A DNA stretch of 64,000 nt from Arthrobacter sp. 35W. Its GTDB lineage: Bacteria; Actinomycetota; Actinomycetes; Actinomycetales; Micrococcaceae. The notes under the pieces were generated by a model. It saw only the letters and a program-made list of their open reading frames with translations, did not search any database and was not told the DNA's origin. A program made the position numbers and the translations under genes. Below, one piece after another: positions 37,116 through 45,840 of the stretch. The stretch is from assembly GCF_000482545.1 (NCBI RefSeq), contig NZ_KI519455.1:868001-932000 (forward strand), read 5' to 3'. Each line of letters starts with the position of its first letter. Within the stretch, counting starts at the first letter, position 1.

Positions 37116-38125
37116 ACTCAACCCTGACCATCCTGCAGCCGGGAAACTCCGTGGTGACGGATCTGGGCCGCGTGCGCGGACCCCAGTATGGGCTCCCCGT
37201 GAACGGCGCACTGGACCAGTTCTCCGCCCGCGCCGCCAACATCCTGGCCGGCAATGACGACAATGCCGCCCTGATTGAAATCACCGCCCTCGACTTCCGC
37301 CTGCAGACCGACGCGGACCTGCTGGTGTCCGTGACGGGCGCCGCCGTGACGCTGACAGTGGGCGGGCGGGAATGCCAGCAATGGGAACCGGTGTCCGTCC
37401 GGGCCGGGGAAATCCTCGCCATCCGGGGCATGACCGGGGGCCTGCGCACCTACCTGGCCATCCGGGGCTCGGTCTCGGCACCCCTGCTGCTGGGCAGCTG
37501 CGCGCCGGACACGGTGGTCGGCTTCGGGCTCAGACTCCTCGAAGGCACACGCCTCACCGCCCTGACCAGCACCGGGCCCATCCGCCAGCCCTACTTCGAC
37601 CTGCCACTGTTCCGACTCGGCCTGGAGCGTCCCCAGTTCGGCACGGAGCTGGTGGTCGAGGTCACCGACGGACCTGACATCGAGGAGTTCGGCGGCTCGG
37701 CGGAGCTGCTCTTCAACTCCAGCTACACGATCAGCGCCAGAAGCAACCACATCGGACTGAGGCTCGGCGGCGAACTGCCGGAGCGGATGTCCAGCACTGA
37801 ACTGCTCTCCCGCGGCGTTCCCGTCGGCGCCATCGAGGTGCCATCACGGGATGAGCTGCTGGTGCTGCACCGGGGGCGCGGCGTCACGGCCGGATACCCC
37901 GTGCTCGCCGTCGTCACCAGCCAATCGCTCGACCTGCTGGCACAGGCGCGGCCCGGCCACACCGTCACCTTTCGAAAAACGTCAGTCGCCGCGGCAACCG
38001 CCGCCCACCGGGCCTCAATGCACCGGCTCGAATCCCTGCGAAGGGCCGTTGCCACGGTCTTTGGTCTGCTGGGAATCGGGGAACCGGCGCATTGGACCGA
38101 TCTCGCCCCCGCCATAGGAAGCTAA
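37112..38125 (+). CDS. PxpC/KipA-family protein, divergent (biotin-dependent carboxyltransferase-like)
   Basis: 337 residues. It keeps the family order: TILQPGNSVVTDLGRVRGPQ, VNGALDQFSARAANILAGN, SNHIGLRLGG. The usual GQPVxLxxDxxTxGGYP becomes DELLVLHRGRGVTAGYPVL, a marked change. The start is GTG 37112, overlapping the pxpB2 stop as GTGA, so subunits B and C are coupled. About 45 residues at the C-terminus are an additional basic helical tail (TAAHRASMHRLESLRRAVAT). Confidence 0.86.
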   Translation: MNSTLTILQPGNSVVTDLGRVRGPQYGLPVNGALDQFSARAANILAGNDDNAALIEITALDFRLQTDADLLVSVTGAAVTLTVGGRECQQWEPVSVRAGEILAIRGMTGGLRTYLAIRGSVSAPLLLGSCAPDTVVGFGLRLLEGTRLTALTSTGPIRQPYFDLPLFRLGLERPQFGTELVVEVTDGPDIEEFGGSAELLFNSSYTISARSNHIGLRLGGELPERMSSTELLSRGVPVGAIEVPSRDELLVLHRGRGVTAGYPVLAVVTSQSLDLLAQARPGHTVTFRKTSVAAATAAHRASMHRLESLRRAVATVFGLLGIGEPAHWTDLAPAIGS

Positions 38126-38181
38126 CAGCCCCTCGTCACCACCTGCACTCCTTTGCTACTCTGCCCCTAGTTAGGAAAATC

Positions 38182-39522
38182 ATGTCTACATCAACGCGCT
38201 CGGACACTGAGCAGCACTCGCGGCTCGACGGCCGACAGACCCGCAAGGTCGTAGCCGCTGGATGCGTCGGCATTTTCGTGGAACTCTACGACAACGGCAT
38301 CTTCGCCTTTATGGCCGGCACTCTGGCGCTGGTTTTCCTTGCGCCCGGCAACCCCGACAACGCCCTGCTGTTTGTCTTCGCCGGCTACGCCGTCTCCTTC
38401 TTCGTCCGGCCCCTAGGCGCGGTGGTCTGCGGCTATCTGGGCGACAGGATCGGCCGGCAGAAACTGCTGGTCTTTGTGATCATGCTGATCAGCATCGCGA
38501 CCGCCGGCATCGGTCTGCTGCCCACCTATGCGGCCATCGGCGTTGCGGCTCCGATCCTCATGGTGCTGATGCGCCTGCTGCAGGGCTTTTCCGTGGGCGG
38601 CGAGTCCGCTGGTGCGATGACCTTCCTGGCCGAGCACGCCCCCGAGGGCAAGCGCGGCATCATCACCTCCTATGCCCAGATTGCCTCCTTCGCCGCACTG
38701 CTGACGGGCACCATGGTTGCCTATGCCATGTCCCCCTGGCTGAACCAGGCAGCGATCGACGGCGGCGGCTTCGGCTCGTTCGCCTGGCGCATCCCGTTCC
38801 TGGTCGCCATTCCCATGGGCGTCATCGGCTGGTACATCCGCAAGGCCATCAGCGACACCCCCAACTTTGAGCGGCTCAAGGAGTCCGGCGGACTGTCCAA
38901 GAACCCGCTGAAGGAAGCCTTCTCCTCCCGCGAACACCGCCGCGCCATGCTGCTGGCCCTGTTCATCCCACTGATGAACGGCTCCGGCTACTACGTGCTG
39001 TTCTCCTACATGCCGACGTTCCTCAAGGGCAAGCAGTTGAACTTCAGCATTGGCGACGCCCTGATCGTCACCGCCTGCTCCCTCGTCGCCATCTGCATCG
39101 CGATCCCCTTCATGGGCGCCCTTTCGGACAGGATCGGCCGCAAGAAGGTCATCGCCGGATCCGCCATCGCCATGGCCATCGTCGGCATCCCGGCCTACGC
39201 CCTCATCACCACGGGCAACATGGCACTGGCCATCCTGGGTGCCTGCATCATGGCAGTCGTCTTCGCCGGCCACACCGCCGTCATCCACATCCTGATCGTG
39301 GAGCTGTTCCCCACCCGTGTGCGGTACTCCGCCTACGGCCTGGGCTACAACATCTCCTCGGCCCTCTTCGGCGGCACCGCGCCGCTGCTGATGACCTGGC
39401 TCATTTCCTCCACCGGCAACATCTACATGCCGGCGTTCTACGCCGTCGTCACGGCCCTGGGCACACTGATCGCAGTAAGCACCGTCAAGGACCGCGCCCA
39501 CGTGCCGCTCCGCGACGCCTAG
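38182..39522 (+). CDS. MFS transporter, metabolite:H+ symporter (MHS) type
   Basis: 446 residues, 12 transmembrane helices. MHS hallmarks: GDRIGRQKLLVFVI after helix 2, LLQGFSVGGESAGAMTFLAEHAPEGKRG, and the C-terminal IVELFPTRVRYSAYGLGYNIS. Relatives carry organic acids, betaine, shikimate or citrate into the cell. It sits inside the LysR-controlled operon and is therefore the probable uptake system for the pathway substrate. AGGAAA precedes ATG 38182. Confidence 0.92.
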   Translation: MSTSTRSDTEQHSRLDGRQTRKVVAAGCVGIFVELYDNGIFAFMAGTLALVFLAPGNPDNALLFVFAGYAVSFFVRPLGAVVCGYLGDRIGRQKLLVFVIMLISIATAGIGLLPTYAAIGVAAPILMVLMRLLQGFSVGGESAGAMTFLAEHAPEGKRGIITSYAQIASFAALLTGTMVAYAMSPWLNQAAIDGGGFGSFAWRIPFLVAIPMGVIGWYIRKAISDTPNFERLKESGGLSKNPLKEAFSSREHRRAMLLALFIPLMNGSGYYVLFSYMPTFLKGKQLNFSIGDALIVTACSLVAICIAIPFMGALSDRIGRKKVIAGSAIAMAIVGIPAYALITTGNMALAILGACIMAVVFAGHTAVIHILIVELFPTRVRYSAYGLGYNISSALFGGTAPLLMTWLISSTGNIYMPAFYAVVTALGTLIAVSTVKDRAHVPLRDA

Positions 39523-39586
39523 GCCGCACCTCCCTCCTTCGGCCCCACCGGCCGCCCCCTTTCCACCCTCGTTCTTGGAGACCCAC

Positions 39587-40342
39587 ATGCCTTTTTCCGA
39601 CTACACCACAGCCCTCGTCACCGGCGCCTCGACCGGAATGGGCGCGGCGATTGCCGAGCACCTCACCAAGCGCGGCCTGACCGTCCACGCACTCGCCCGC
39701 AATGAGGAGCGCCTGGCCGATCTGGCCGACCGCACCGGAGCCATTGCCCACGTCGTCGACCTCACCGACACGGCCGCCCTGACGGCGTCCCTGGCCGGCC
39801 TCAAGGTCGATGTCCTGGTCAATTGCGCCGGCGTCTCGCGCCCCGGCAACATCCTCGATTCCTCCGAGGAGGACATCGACGAGCTTGTGGACGTGAACCT
39901 GCGTGGACTGCTGCACCTGACCCGACTGGTCCTCCCCGGCATGGTGGAGCGGGACAGTGGCCACGTGGTGAACATCAGCTCGATCGCCGGCATCTACAAC
40001 TTCTACGGCCACACGGTCTACCACGCGACCAAGGCCGCTGTGCACCAGATCTCCCGGCAGCTGCGCAACGACACGGTGGGCAAGCGCATCCGCGTCACCG
40101 AGATCTGCCCGGGGCGTGTGGAGACGGAGATCTTCGGCCGGAACATGGGCGGCACCCCGGAGGCCCTCGATGAGGCGTGGAAGACCTACTACGAGGGCTA
40201 CGAGTCGCTGACCACCGACGACATCGTCAACGCCCTGGACTTTGCCATCGCGGCCCCGGCCCACGTGAACATGGGGATGATGGAAATCATGCCCACCTTC
40301 CAGGTCCCCGGCGGGCTGGTCTTCGACAGGCGCGAGGGCTGA
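39587..40342 (+). CDS. SDR-family oxidoreductase
   Basis: 251 residues. Nucleotide-binding GASTGMG near residue 13, NCAG, the Ser of NISSIAG, and YHATK as active site. It belongs to the YdfG/3-hydroxy-acid dehydrogenase-like classical SDRs (ICPGRVETEIFG). TTGGAG lies before ATG 39587. Last gene of the operon; it could oxidise a hydroxyl group of the substrate or of a cleavage product. A terminator hairpin follows. Confidence 0.92.
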   Translation: MPFSDYTTALVTGASTGMGAAIAEHLTKRGLTVHALARNEERLADLADRTGAIAHVVDLTDTAALTASLAGLKVDVLVNCAGVSRPGNILDSSEEDIDELVDVNLRGLLHLTRLVLPGMVERDSGHVVNISSIAGIYNFYGHTVYHATKAAVHQISRQLRNDTVGKRIRVTEICPGRVETEIFGRNMGGTPEALDEAWKTYYEGYESLTTDDIVNALDFAIAAPAHVNMGMMEIMPTFQVPGGLVFDRREG

Positions 40343-40388
40343 GACTCCCGCCCCGCCAGAATGCTTCCGGCCCCCCGTTGCCGGCAGG

Positions 40389-40428
40389 TGCCTTCGGCCG
40401 CGGCCTCGTGTCGTGGCCGAAGGCATTT
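40389..40428 (+). terminator. Rho-independent terminator of the pxp-like operon
   Basis: Stem TGCCTTCGGCC / GGCCGAAGGCA (40389-40399 and 40415-40425) with a 15-base loop, followed by TTT. It stands 46 bases after the SDR stop and faces the convergent Fic gene. Confidence 0.75.
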
Positions 40429-40472
40429 AAGCCCACCGGATCGTCGCTGCCGTCGGCGTTGGTGCCCAGATC

Positions 40473-41690
40473 CTAGCTGCGGACGCGGCGGCCGGCCCGC
40501 GCGGCGAAGTCATCCAGCGCGGCGATGATCTGCGGGGCGACCCAGACGCTGACGCCGCGGATCTTCCCGGCCGGGACCAGGATCCCGTCAGCCTCCAGCC
40601 GTTCGATGGCACGGTAGGCGGTCGCAGGGGCCATCCCCACCTGCTCTTGCACCATCTCCGCTGTGACGGCCGGCTCACGCGGCAGCATCTCGGCGACCGA
40701 TCTGGCAGACCGCGGGGCTGCGCTGAGGACCGCCATGTAGCCCTCCTCGGCCGCCTCGATGTCCTTTGCCAGCAGGCGCCCGTTGTCGACGGCGCTGGCA
40801 CCTGACTCTGCGAACCGTTCAACGATGGGCTGGACATTGCCGCTGCGGTAGGACCCCAGCGCGTCGAAGTACAGTCCTGTGTTGGTCAGCAGCCCAGAGG
40901 AGACCGGGATGGTGACCTTCTCGGTGACGCCTTTGGCGCGCAGCAGGGCGCTGACGATGGCGCGGCCGGTGCGTCCATTGCCATCGGTGAACGGGTGGAT
41001 GGTTTCGAATTGGGCATGGGCGATCGCGGCCTGGGTCAATGCCGGTATGTCGTCGCGGCGCATGAACGCGACCAGATCATCCATGGCCGCACTGACCCGC
41101 GATGGGTGTGGCGGGACGAATTCCGCCGTATGGGGAGCGTTGCCGCGGATCCAGACCTGGGCATCCCGGTATTCACCCGCGATCACCTGGTCGGAGGCGT
41201 TCAGCAGCGCGTGGTGCATGACGGCGATGTTCTCCACCGACAGGTCTTCGGACAGATCGATGGCCGCCTGCAGGGCACGGACGTTGGAAGCGATCAGAGC
41301 GGCATTGGAGCTGGAGGTGTCCCCCAACTGCGCCAGGGCGATCTTCCGTGCGCCGGCAGTCAGGTCTTCGATCTGGGAACTGGAGGCTGATTCGCTGCGC
41401 AGCAGCAGGGCTGCGAAGGGAGCGGAATCCTTGCCCAGCTCCGCATCGAAGCGGACCATGTCCATGGTGGCGGCTTCGACCAGCGCCTGCGTGCGGGAGT
41501 CGACCTGCGGATCCAGGTCCGCAATCTCAGGAGCAACCGCCGACTGGTAGGGACCTCGGGCCAGCAGCCGCTGGCGGCGGGAGGCGCCGTGCTCTGGTTC
41601 GGCATCCCAAGGGTGCTCCTCGTACGTGATCCCTGGCCACGCGTGGAGGCGACCTGTGGACATGCCGCGCGGCTCTCGTGTCTGGCGCAT
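40473..41690 (-). CDS. Fic-family protein with N-terminal inhibitory-like motif and C-terminal HTH
   Basis: 405 residues. The Fic core motif HPFTDGNGRTGR begins at H232. Ahead of it a class-II-like inhibitory helix is visible: S104-SQI-E108 followed by D109, where the consensus is (S/T)xxxE(G/N), so the last position deviates. A winged-helix segment (VTAEMVQEQVGMAPATAYRAI) follows near residue 350. It would transfer AMP (or another nucleotide) onto a target protein hydroxyl, held in check by Glu108. GGAGGAG precedes the ATG. The promoter region is unusually AT-rich. Confidence 0.93.
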   Translation of the reverse strand: MRQTREPRGMSTGRLHAWPGITYEEHPWDAEPEHGASRRQRLLARGPYQSAVAPEIADLDPQVDSRTQALVEAATMDMVRFDAELGKDSAPFAALLLRSESASSSQIEDLTAGARKIALAQLGDTSSSNAALIASNVRALQAAIDLSEDLSVENIAVMHHALLNASDQVIAGEYRDAQVWIRGNAPHTAEFVPPHPSRVSAAMDDLVAFMRRDDIPALTQAAIAHAQFETIHPFTDGNGRTGRAIVSALLRAKGVTEKVTIPVSSGLLTNTGLYFDALGSYRSGNVQPIVERFAESGASAVDNGRLLAKDIEAAEEGYMAVLSAAPRSARSVAEMLPREPAVTAEMVQEQVGMAPATAYRAIERLEADGILVPAGKIRGVSVWVAPQIIAALDDFAARAGRRVRS

Positions 41691-41790
41691 GGTTCTCCTC
41701 CGAGAAAGCTAGGTCACTATTTTCTCATAAACTATCAAAGAAGATAATATTAGCTACTTAAATTCTCTCCATTCAACCTTTCTGATACGG
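41691..41790. promoter_or_regulatory. AT-rich promoter region of the Fic gene
   Basis: This 100-base gap between the PucR stop and the Fic start is far richer in A/T than any neighbour. It contains the small dyad TATC-N6-GATA at 41733-41746. It presumably holds the Fic promoter; the HTH-bearing Fic protein itself may bind here, which is inference. Confidence 0.45.
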
Positions 41791-43032
41791 CTAAAGCCGC
41801 GGCCGGGTTGCCCAGCGAGCGGCCTTGAGCGCCAGATGCAACTCCAGACGCACGCGGCCGGAGAGTGGATCCGCGCCGGTAAGCGAGCGGATCCTGCCCA
41901 GCCTGTTGTAGACGGTGGAGCGGTGCAGGTGGAGCTTCTCCGCCACATCCGCCACGGCGCCGTCGTTGTCGTAAAGCAGTTCCAGCACCGGCAGCAGCAG
42001 GCCGGATTTGCCGTGCACCCTGTCGTGCTCGCGGAGAAGACGGAAGTAGACGCTGGCGGGCGGTTCCGTGCCCTGCCCGGAGAGCAGTTGGTAGACGCCG
42101 GTGGTGCGCACATCCACCAACTGGCCCAGTCCGGGGTCCACGGCGGAGGCCTGCGCGGCCACCCGGGACTGCCGGTAGGCCTCGGACAGATGCCGGAAGG
42201 CGCTGAACGGTTCGCTGATGCCCATGATGACCGACGACGGCGGCAGTCCGGTCCGCTTGGCCAGTTCGTCGTGGAAGCGCTCCAGCACCGCTTCGTGGCT
42301 TGAGCGGCCCGTGGAGGAGCGGAACAGCAGCACGGCATGGGTGCTGGCCCCGGCACTGAAGAGGGCGTCATCCACACCGATCGTGGCCTGCAGCCCGGCA
42401 CTGCGCTGGACCAGCGTGGCCGCCAGCGGATCCCTGTGCGCATCCAGGGGCGCGGCCGCGGCGGCTGCGGCGCCCGGCGCGGCAAGCACCGTCACCACCT
42501 GCCACGGCCCGCGCTGGAACACCTCCGGCCACTCGGACACCGCACCCATGGCAGCCTTGTCCGCGGCGCAGGCGGCGAGGAAGAGCTGCTCGCGGGCCCG
42601 GCGGTGCTCGGACTCGGCGGTGTTGGAGTCCAGCAGCAGGGCAGCCAGCAGATCCAGCTCATCCCGCACGCCGGGCAGCTGGGCGAGGATCGCCGTCGCA
42701 CTCGCCTCGTCCTCGTCCTGCTGGACCCACAGGTAGCCCACCCGGAAACCGCGCACCAGCAGCGGCACGCAGACGCGGCCCAGCATGCCCAGCTCCTCAT
42801 TGGCCGGAATCACCACCGGGCGCACCGCCGCCGCGATCCCGTGCGAGAGCTGCCAGGCGCTCACATCCGCCGGGACACGCTTGCTGAGCAGGAAGTTCAC
42901 CCGCACGCGGTCGGCGTGGGATTGGTTGGAGCTGTAGGCCAGCAGCACGCCGTCGAGGTCCTCCAAGGACAACCCGCGGCCCAGCCGGAGCGCCACCCGC
43001 TCCACAATCTCCTCAACCTCTTCGTTGCGCAT
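41791..43032 (-). CDS. PucR/CdaR-family transcriptional regulator
   Basis: 413 residues: an N-terminal sensory region with GVLLAYSSNQSHADRVRVNF, a GGDEF-like middle segment, and a C-terminal HTH_30 (NDGAVADVAEKLHLHRSTVYNRLGRI). Regulators of this build (AdeR, PutR, PucR) control amino-acid and purine use. It is divergent from alanine dehydrogenase with 224 bases between, so it is probably the alanine-responsive activator of ald, as AdeR is in other Gram-positives. Start ATG six bases after TAGGCT (leaderless type). Confidence 0.92.
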   Translation of the reverse strand: MRNEEVEEIVERVALRLGRGLSLEDLDGVLLAYSSNQSHADRVRVNFLLSKRVPADVSAWQLSHGIAAAVRPVVIPANEELGMLGRVCVPLLVRGFRVGYLWVQQDEDEASATAILAQLPGVRDELDLLAALLLDSNTAESEHRRAREQLFLAACAADKAAMGAVSEWPEVFQRGPWQVVTVLAAPGAAAAAAAPLDAHRDPLAATLVQRSAGLQATIGVDDALFSAGASTHAVLLFRSSTGRSSHEAVLERFHDELAKRTGLPPSSVIMGISEPFSAFRHLSEAYRQSRVAAQASAVDPGLGQLVDVRTTGVYQLLSGQGTEPPASVYFRLLREHDRVHGKSGLLLPVLELLYDNDGAVADVAEKLHLHRSTVYNRLGRIRSLTGADPLSGRVRLELHLALKAARWATRPRL

Positions 43033-43256
43033 GGTTCCAGCCTACGGTCCCGGCGCGGACAGCAGGCGACACTTGACCCGCCGTCATGCGACATTTGTCG
43101 AACCGCTCCGCCAAGAATCCCCTAGATTGCGCGGCTTCCGCCGAGCCGCCCCAGCACTTTCCTGTCTGGTGGGTCACAGCCGCCCCTAATCTGGAAAAAC
43201 CAAAAACGGATAAAGCCGGGAGGCCTCGAGCCCCCGCCACCAGCAGGAAGAATGCC

Positions 43257-44369
43257 ATGATCATCGGTGTCCCCAAGGAAATCAAGAACAACGAATTCCG
43301 CGTCGCAATGACAGCTTCCGGCGTCCATGAATTCACCACCCACGGCCACACCGTGCTGGTTGAGCGCGGCGCAGGCCTGGGCTCCTCCATCTCCGACGAC
43401 GAGTACGCCGCCGCCGGTGCCGAGCTGGTCGACACGGCCGCCGAGGCCTGGAACCGCGCCAATATGGTCGTCAAGGTCAAGGAACCCATCGCCAGCGAAT
43501 ACCAGTACTTCCGCAAGGATCTGGTGCTGTTCACCTACCTGCACCTGGCCGCCGAGCCCGAGCTCACCGCTGCGCTCATCGACTCCGGCATCACGGCCAT
43601 TGCCTACGAGACCGTCCAGGAGGGGCGCGCGCTGCCGCTGCTGGCCCCGATGTCGGAAGTAGCCGGACGCCTGTCCGTCCAGGTGGGTGCCCAGTGCCTC
43701 ACCAAGCCGGCCGGTGGCCCGGGAATCCTGTTGGGCGGCGTCCCGGGCGTCCGTCCGGCCAAGGTTGTGGTGCTGGGCGCGGGCGTGGCCGGCACCAATG
43801 CCGCAGCGATGGCTCTGGGCGCCGGCGCCGATGTGACCATCATGGACATCAACATCAACCGCCTCCGCGAGCTGGATGCGGTCTACGCGGGCCGGTTGAA
43901 GACCGTCGCCTCCAACAAGTTCGAGATCGAGCGCTCCGTCGTTGAGGCCGATCTGGTGATCGGCTCCGTGCTGATCCCCGGCGCCAAGGCCCCCAAGCTG
44001 GTCACCAACGCCCTGGTGGCGAAGATGAAGCCCGGCTCGGTGCTGGTGGACATCGCCGTGGACCAGGGCGGCTGCTTCGAGGACACGCACCCCACCACCC
44101 ACGAGAACCCCACCTTCAAGGTGCACAACTCGCTGTTCTACTGCGTGGCCAACATGCCCGGTGCGGTGCCCAACACCTCGACCTACGCACTGACCAACGT
44201 CACCCTGCGCTACGCCGTCGCCCTCGCCAACAAGGGCGTCAAGGCAGCCCTGGCAGCGGATCCGGCACTGGCCGCGGGCCTGAACGTGGCCGCCGGCCAG
44301 GTCACCCACCACTCCGTCTCCACCGCGCACAACCTGCCGCTGGCCGAAGACTGGGCCGCCCTGGTCTAA
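43257..44369 (+). CDS. ald: Alanine dehydrogenase
   Basis: 370 residues. NAD-dependent L-alanine dehydrogenase: [17 protein letters not shown] at the N-terminus, catalytic K75 (VKVKEP) and H96 (FTYLHLA), and the NAD loop GAGVAGT at 174-180. It interconverts alanine with pyruvate and ammonia. AGGAAG precedes ATG 43257. It is divergent from a PucR-family regulator, matching the ald-adeR type arrangement of other Actinobacteria. Confidence 0.97.
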   Translation: MIIGVPKEIKNNEFRVAMTASGVHEFTTHGHTVLVERGAGLGSSISDDEYAAAGAELVDTAAEAWNRANMVVKVKEPIASEYQYFRKDLVLFTYLHLAAEPELTAALIDSGITAIAYETVQEGRALPLLAPMSEVAGRLSVQVGAQCLTKPAGGPGILLGGVPGVRPAKVVVLGAGVAGTNAAAMALGAGADVTIMDININRLRELDAVYAGRLKTVASNKFEIERSVVEADLVIGSVLIPGAKAPKLVTNALVAKMKPGSVLVDIAVDQGGCFEDTHPTTHENPTFKVHNSLFYCVANMPGAVPNTSTYALTNVTLRYAVALANKGVKAALAADPALAAGLNVAAGQVTHHSVSTAHNLPLAEDWAALV

Positions 44370-44387
44370 CCCACCACACACGCCCCA

Positions 44388-44461
44388 CCCCTCCCGCGAA
44401 CAAGCAGTTGGGGACAATGTTGAAGCCCGACACTGTCCCCATGTGATTGTTCGCGGAGGGG
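44388..44461. terminator. Long hairpin between convergent ald and tetR
   Basis: The arms of about 28 bases, beginning CCCCTCC(C)GCGAACAA at 44388 and ending with the complement at 44461, pair with one bulge and three mismatches. A smaller inner stem is near the loop. It ends one base before the tetR stop and probably stops transcription from both sides. Confidence 0.7.
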
Positions 44462-44462
44462 T

Positions 44463-45098
44463 TTAAGGGGTGGTTGCGGTGGTTGACGGCATTGGCGGGA
44501 GGATGGCGTCCACAAGGAAGTTCCAGTGGGCGGTGATCCGCTCCGGGTCCAGACGCTGGTCGTTGAGGTGGTGGGCAAGGGCCGACGGCGTGAGGGTGCC
44601 CAGCAGCGTGTAGGCCAGCAGTTCAATGTCTCCGGTTGCGCCGCCGGCGCGCAGCAGCATGGCCACATGCTGGCGCAGCAGGTGGAAGGCCGGAACGGCG
44701 TAGGGGCTGTGGTCGCCGGCGGTGGCGGCCAGTTGGAGGTCCCCCACCATGCGGAAACGGTTGACGGCGGCGCGGCCAAAGGCCTTCAACCGCTCGGCCG
44801 GCTCCGCACCCGGCCCCAGCGGCGGCGGTCCGGAGAGGAAGCCGCGCTGGAATTCCGTCTCGGAATGCGTCAGCAGCTCCAGCATCAATCCAGAACGGCT
44901 GCCAAAGTGCCTAAAGACCGTCCCCTTGCCCACGCCGGCCGCCTGGGCGAGGCCGTCCATGGTCAGCGCGTCCGCCCCCTCGCGGGAGATGATGTCGACG
45001 GCGGCATTGAGCAGCAGCTCGCGATTGCGCAGGGCGTCGCCGCGGAGTCCCGTCGGCGCGGACGGACCCTGCAATGGAATGAGACGCAGATCACTCAA
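44463..45098 (-). CDS. TetR/AcrR-family transcriptional regulator
   Basis: 211 residues. N-terminal HTH: LLLNAAVDIISREGADALTM, then GVGKGTVFRHFGSRSGLMLE; the C-terminal ligand domain belongs to the SBD-like helical type. The start codon is TTG at 45098 behind GGAGGAGG. It is divergent from an FMN reductase, with a strong palindrome between them, so it is the probable repressor of that gene and of itself. Confidence 0.92.
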   Translation of the reverse strand: MSDLRLIPLQGPSAPTGLRGDALRNRELLLNAAVDIISREGADALTMDGLAQAAGVGKGTVFRHFGSRSGLMLELLTHSETEFQRGFLSGPPPLGPGAEPAERLKAFGRAAVNRFRMVGDLQLAATAGDHSPYAVPAFHLLRQHVAMLLRAGGATGDIELLAYTLLGTLTPSALAHHLNDQRLDPERITAHWNFLVDAILPPMPSTTATTP

Positions 45099-45123
45099 AA
45101 GATTTTCCTCCTCCCGGAATAGA

Positions 45124-45143
45124 AAGCGGACCGCGGTCCGTTT
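45124..45143. promoter_or_regulatory. TetR operator palindrome between tetR and FMN reductase
   Basis: AAGCGGACCGCGGTCCGTTT: the 14-base core CGGACCGCGGTCCG is a perfect palindrome, and the flanks extend it to 20 bases with one mismatch pair. It is placed 26 bases upstream of tetR and 72 bases before the reductase start, ideal for divergent repression. Confidence 0.65.
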
Positions 45144-45214
45144 AGACCTATGAGCTGTTCGATGAGCCTATCAACGTCCAGCGGATCCATTTCGGCTACT
45201 CATAAGGAATACCT

Positions 45215-45769
45215 GTGACCACCACGAATGTTTTGACCCTCGTCGGCAGCCTCCGCAGCGGCTCCACCAACGCCCAGCTCGCCCAGACCGCAGCCAGCCT
45301 GGCTCCGGCCGGCGTTGAGGTCACCATCTACGAAGGCCTCGCCGACGTTCCCTTCTACAACGAGGACATCGACGTCGAAGGCTCCGTTCCGGCCGCCGCT
45401 GCCAAGCTGCGCGAGGCCGCCAACGCCGCCGACTCCTTCCTGCTGGTCTCCCCGGAGCACAACGGCACCATGCCCTCCGTGCTGAAGAACGCCATCGACT
45501 GGCTGTCCCGCCCCTACGGTGCAGGCGCCGTTGCCGGCAAGCCCGCCGCCGTGATCGGCACCGCCTTTGGCCAGTTCGGTGGCGTGTGGGCGCACGACGA
45601 CGCCCGCAAGTCCCTGACCATCGCCGGCGCCAAGGTGGTTGAGGACGCCAAGCTGTCCGTGGCCAACTCCGTGGTCCGCTTCGCCGAGGTCCACCCCTCC
45701 GACGACGCCGAGGTTGCCGGCCAGGTTGCCGAGGTCATGACGACCCTGGCTGCCGCCAGCGCCAACTAG
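45215..45769 (+). CDS. NAD(P)H-dependent FMN reductase
   Basis: 184-residue flavodoxin-fold reductase: VGSLRSGSTNAQLAQTA forms the FMN phosphate loop, and SPEHNGTMPSVLKNAIDWLSRP is the family signature. It reduces FMN or quinone-like acceptors with NAD(P)H and often serves in oxidative or electrophile stress. GTG 45215 is preceded by AAGGAA. It is divergent from a TetR gene and probably induced when the repressor binds its ligand. Confidence 0.93.
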   Translation: MTTTNVLTLVGSLRSGSTNAQLAQTAASLAPAGVEVTIYEGLADVPFYNEDIDVEGSVPAAAAKLREAANAADSFLLVSPEHNGTMPSVLKNAIDWLSRPYGAGAVAGKPAAVIGTAFGQFGGVWAHDDARKSLTIAGAKVVEDAKLSVANSVVRFAEVHPSDDAEVAGQVAEVMTTLAAASAN

Positions 45770-45787
45770 CACCCAGCGACACCAACG

Positions 45788-45821
45788 AATGCGGGGCCCG
45801 CCATCCGGCGGGCTCCGCATT
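45788..45821 (+). terminator. Terminator of the FMN reductase gene
   Basis: Arms 45788-45802 and 45807-45821 (AATGCGGGGCCCGCC against GGCGGGCTCCGCATT) with loop ATCC, two mismatches. It starts 19 bases after the reductase stop and is followed by a short T-containing run. Confidence 0.75.
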
Positions 45822-45840
45822 TGTCATGTCCGGCGTCTTT

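Noticed and set aside
45200-45216. CATAAGGAATACCTGTG resembles the LysR box at 35385
   Set aside because: AAGGAA serves as Shine-Dalgarno for the GTG at 45215, the right half of the dyad is missing, and no related gene is adjacent; chance similarity.
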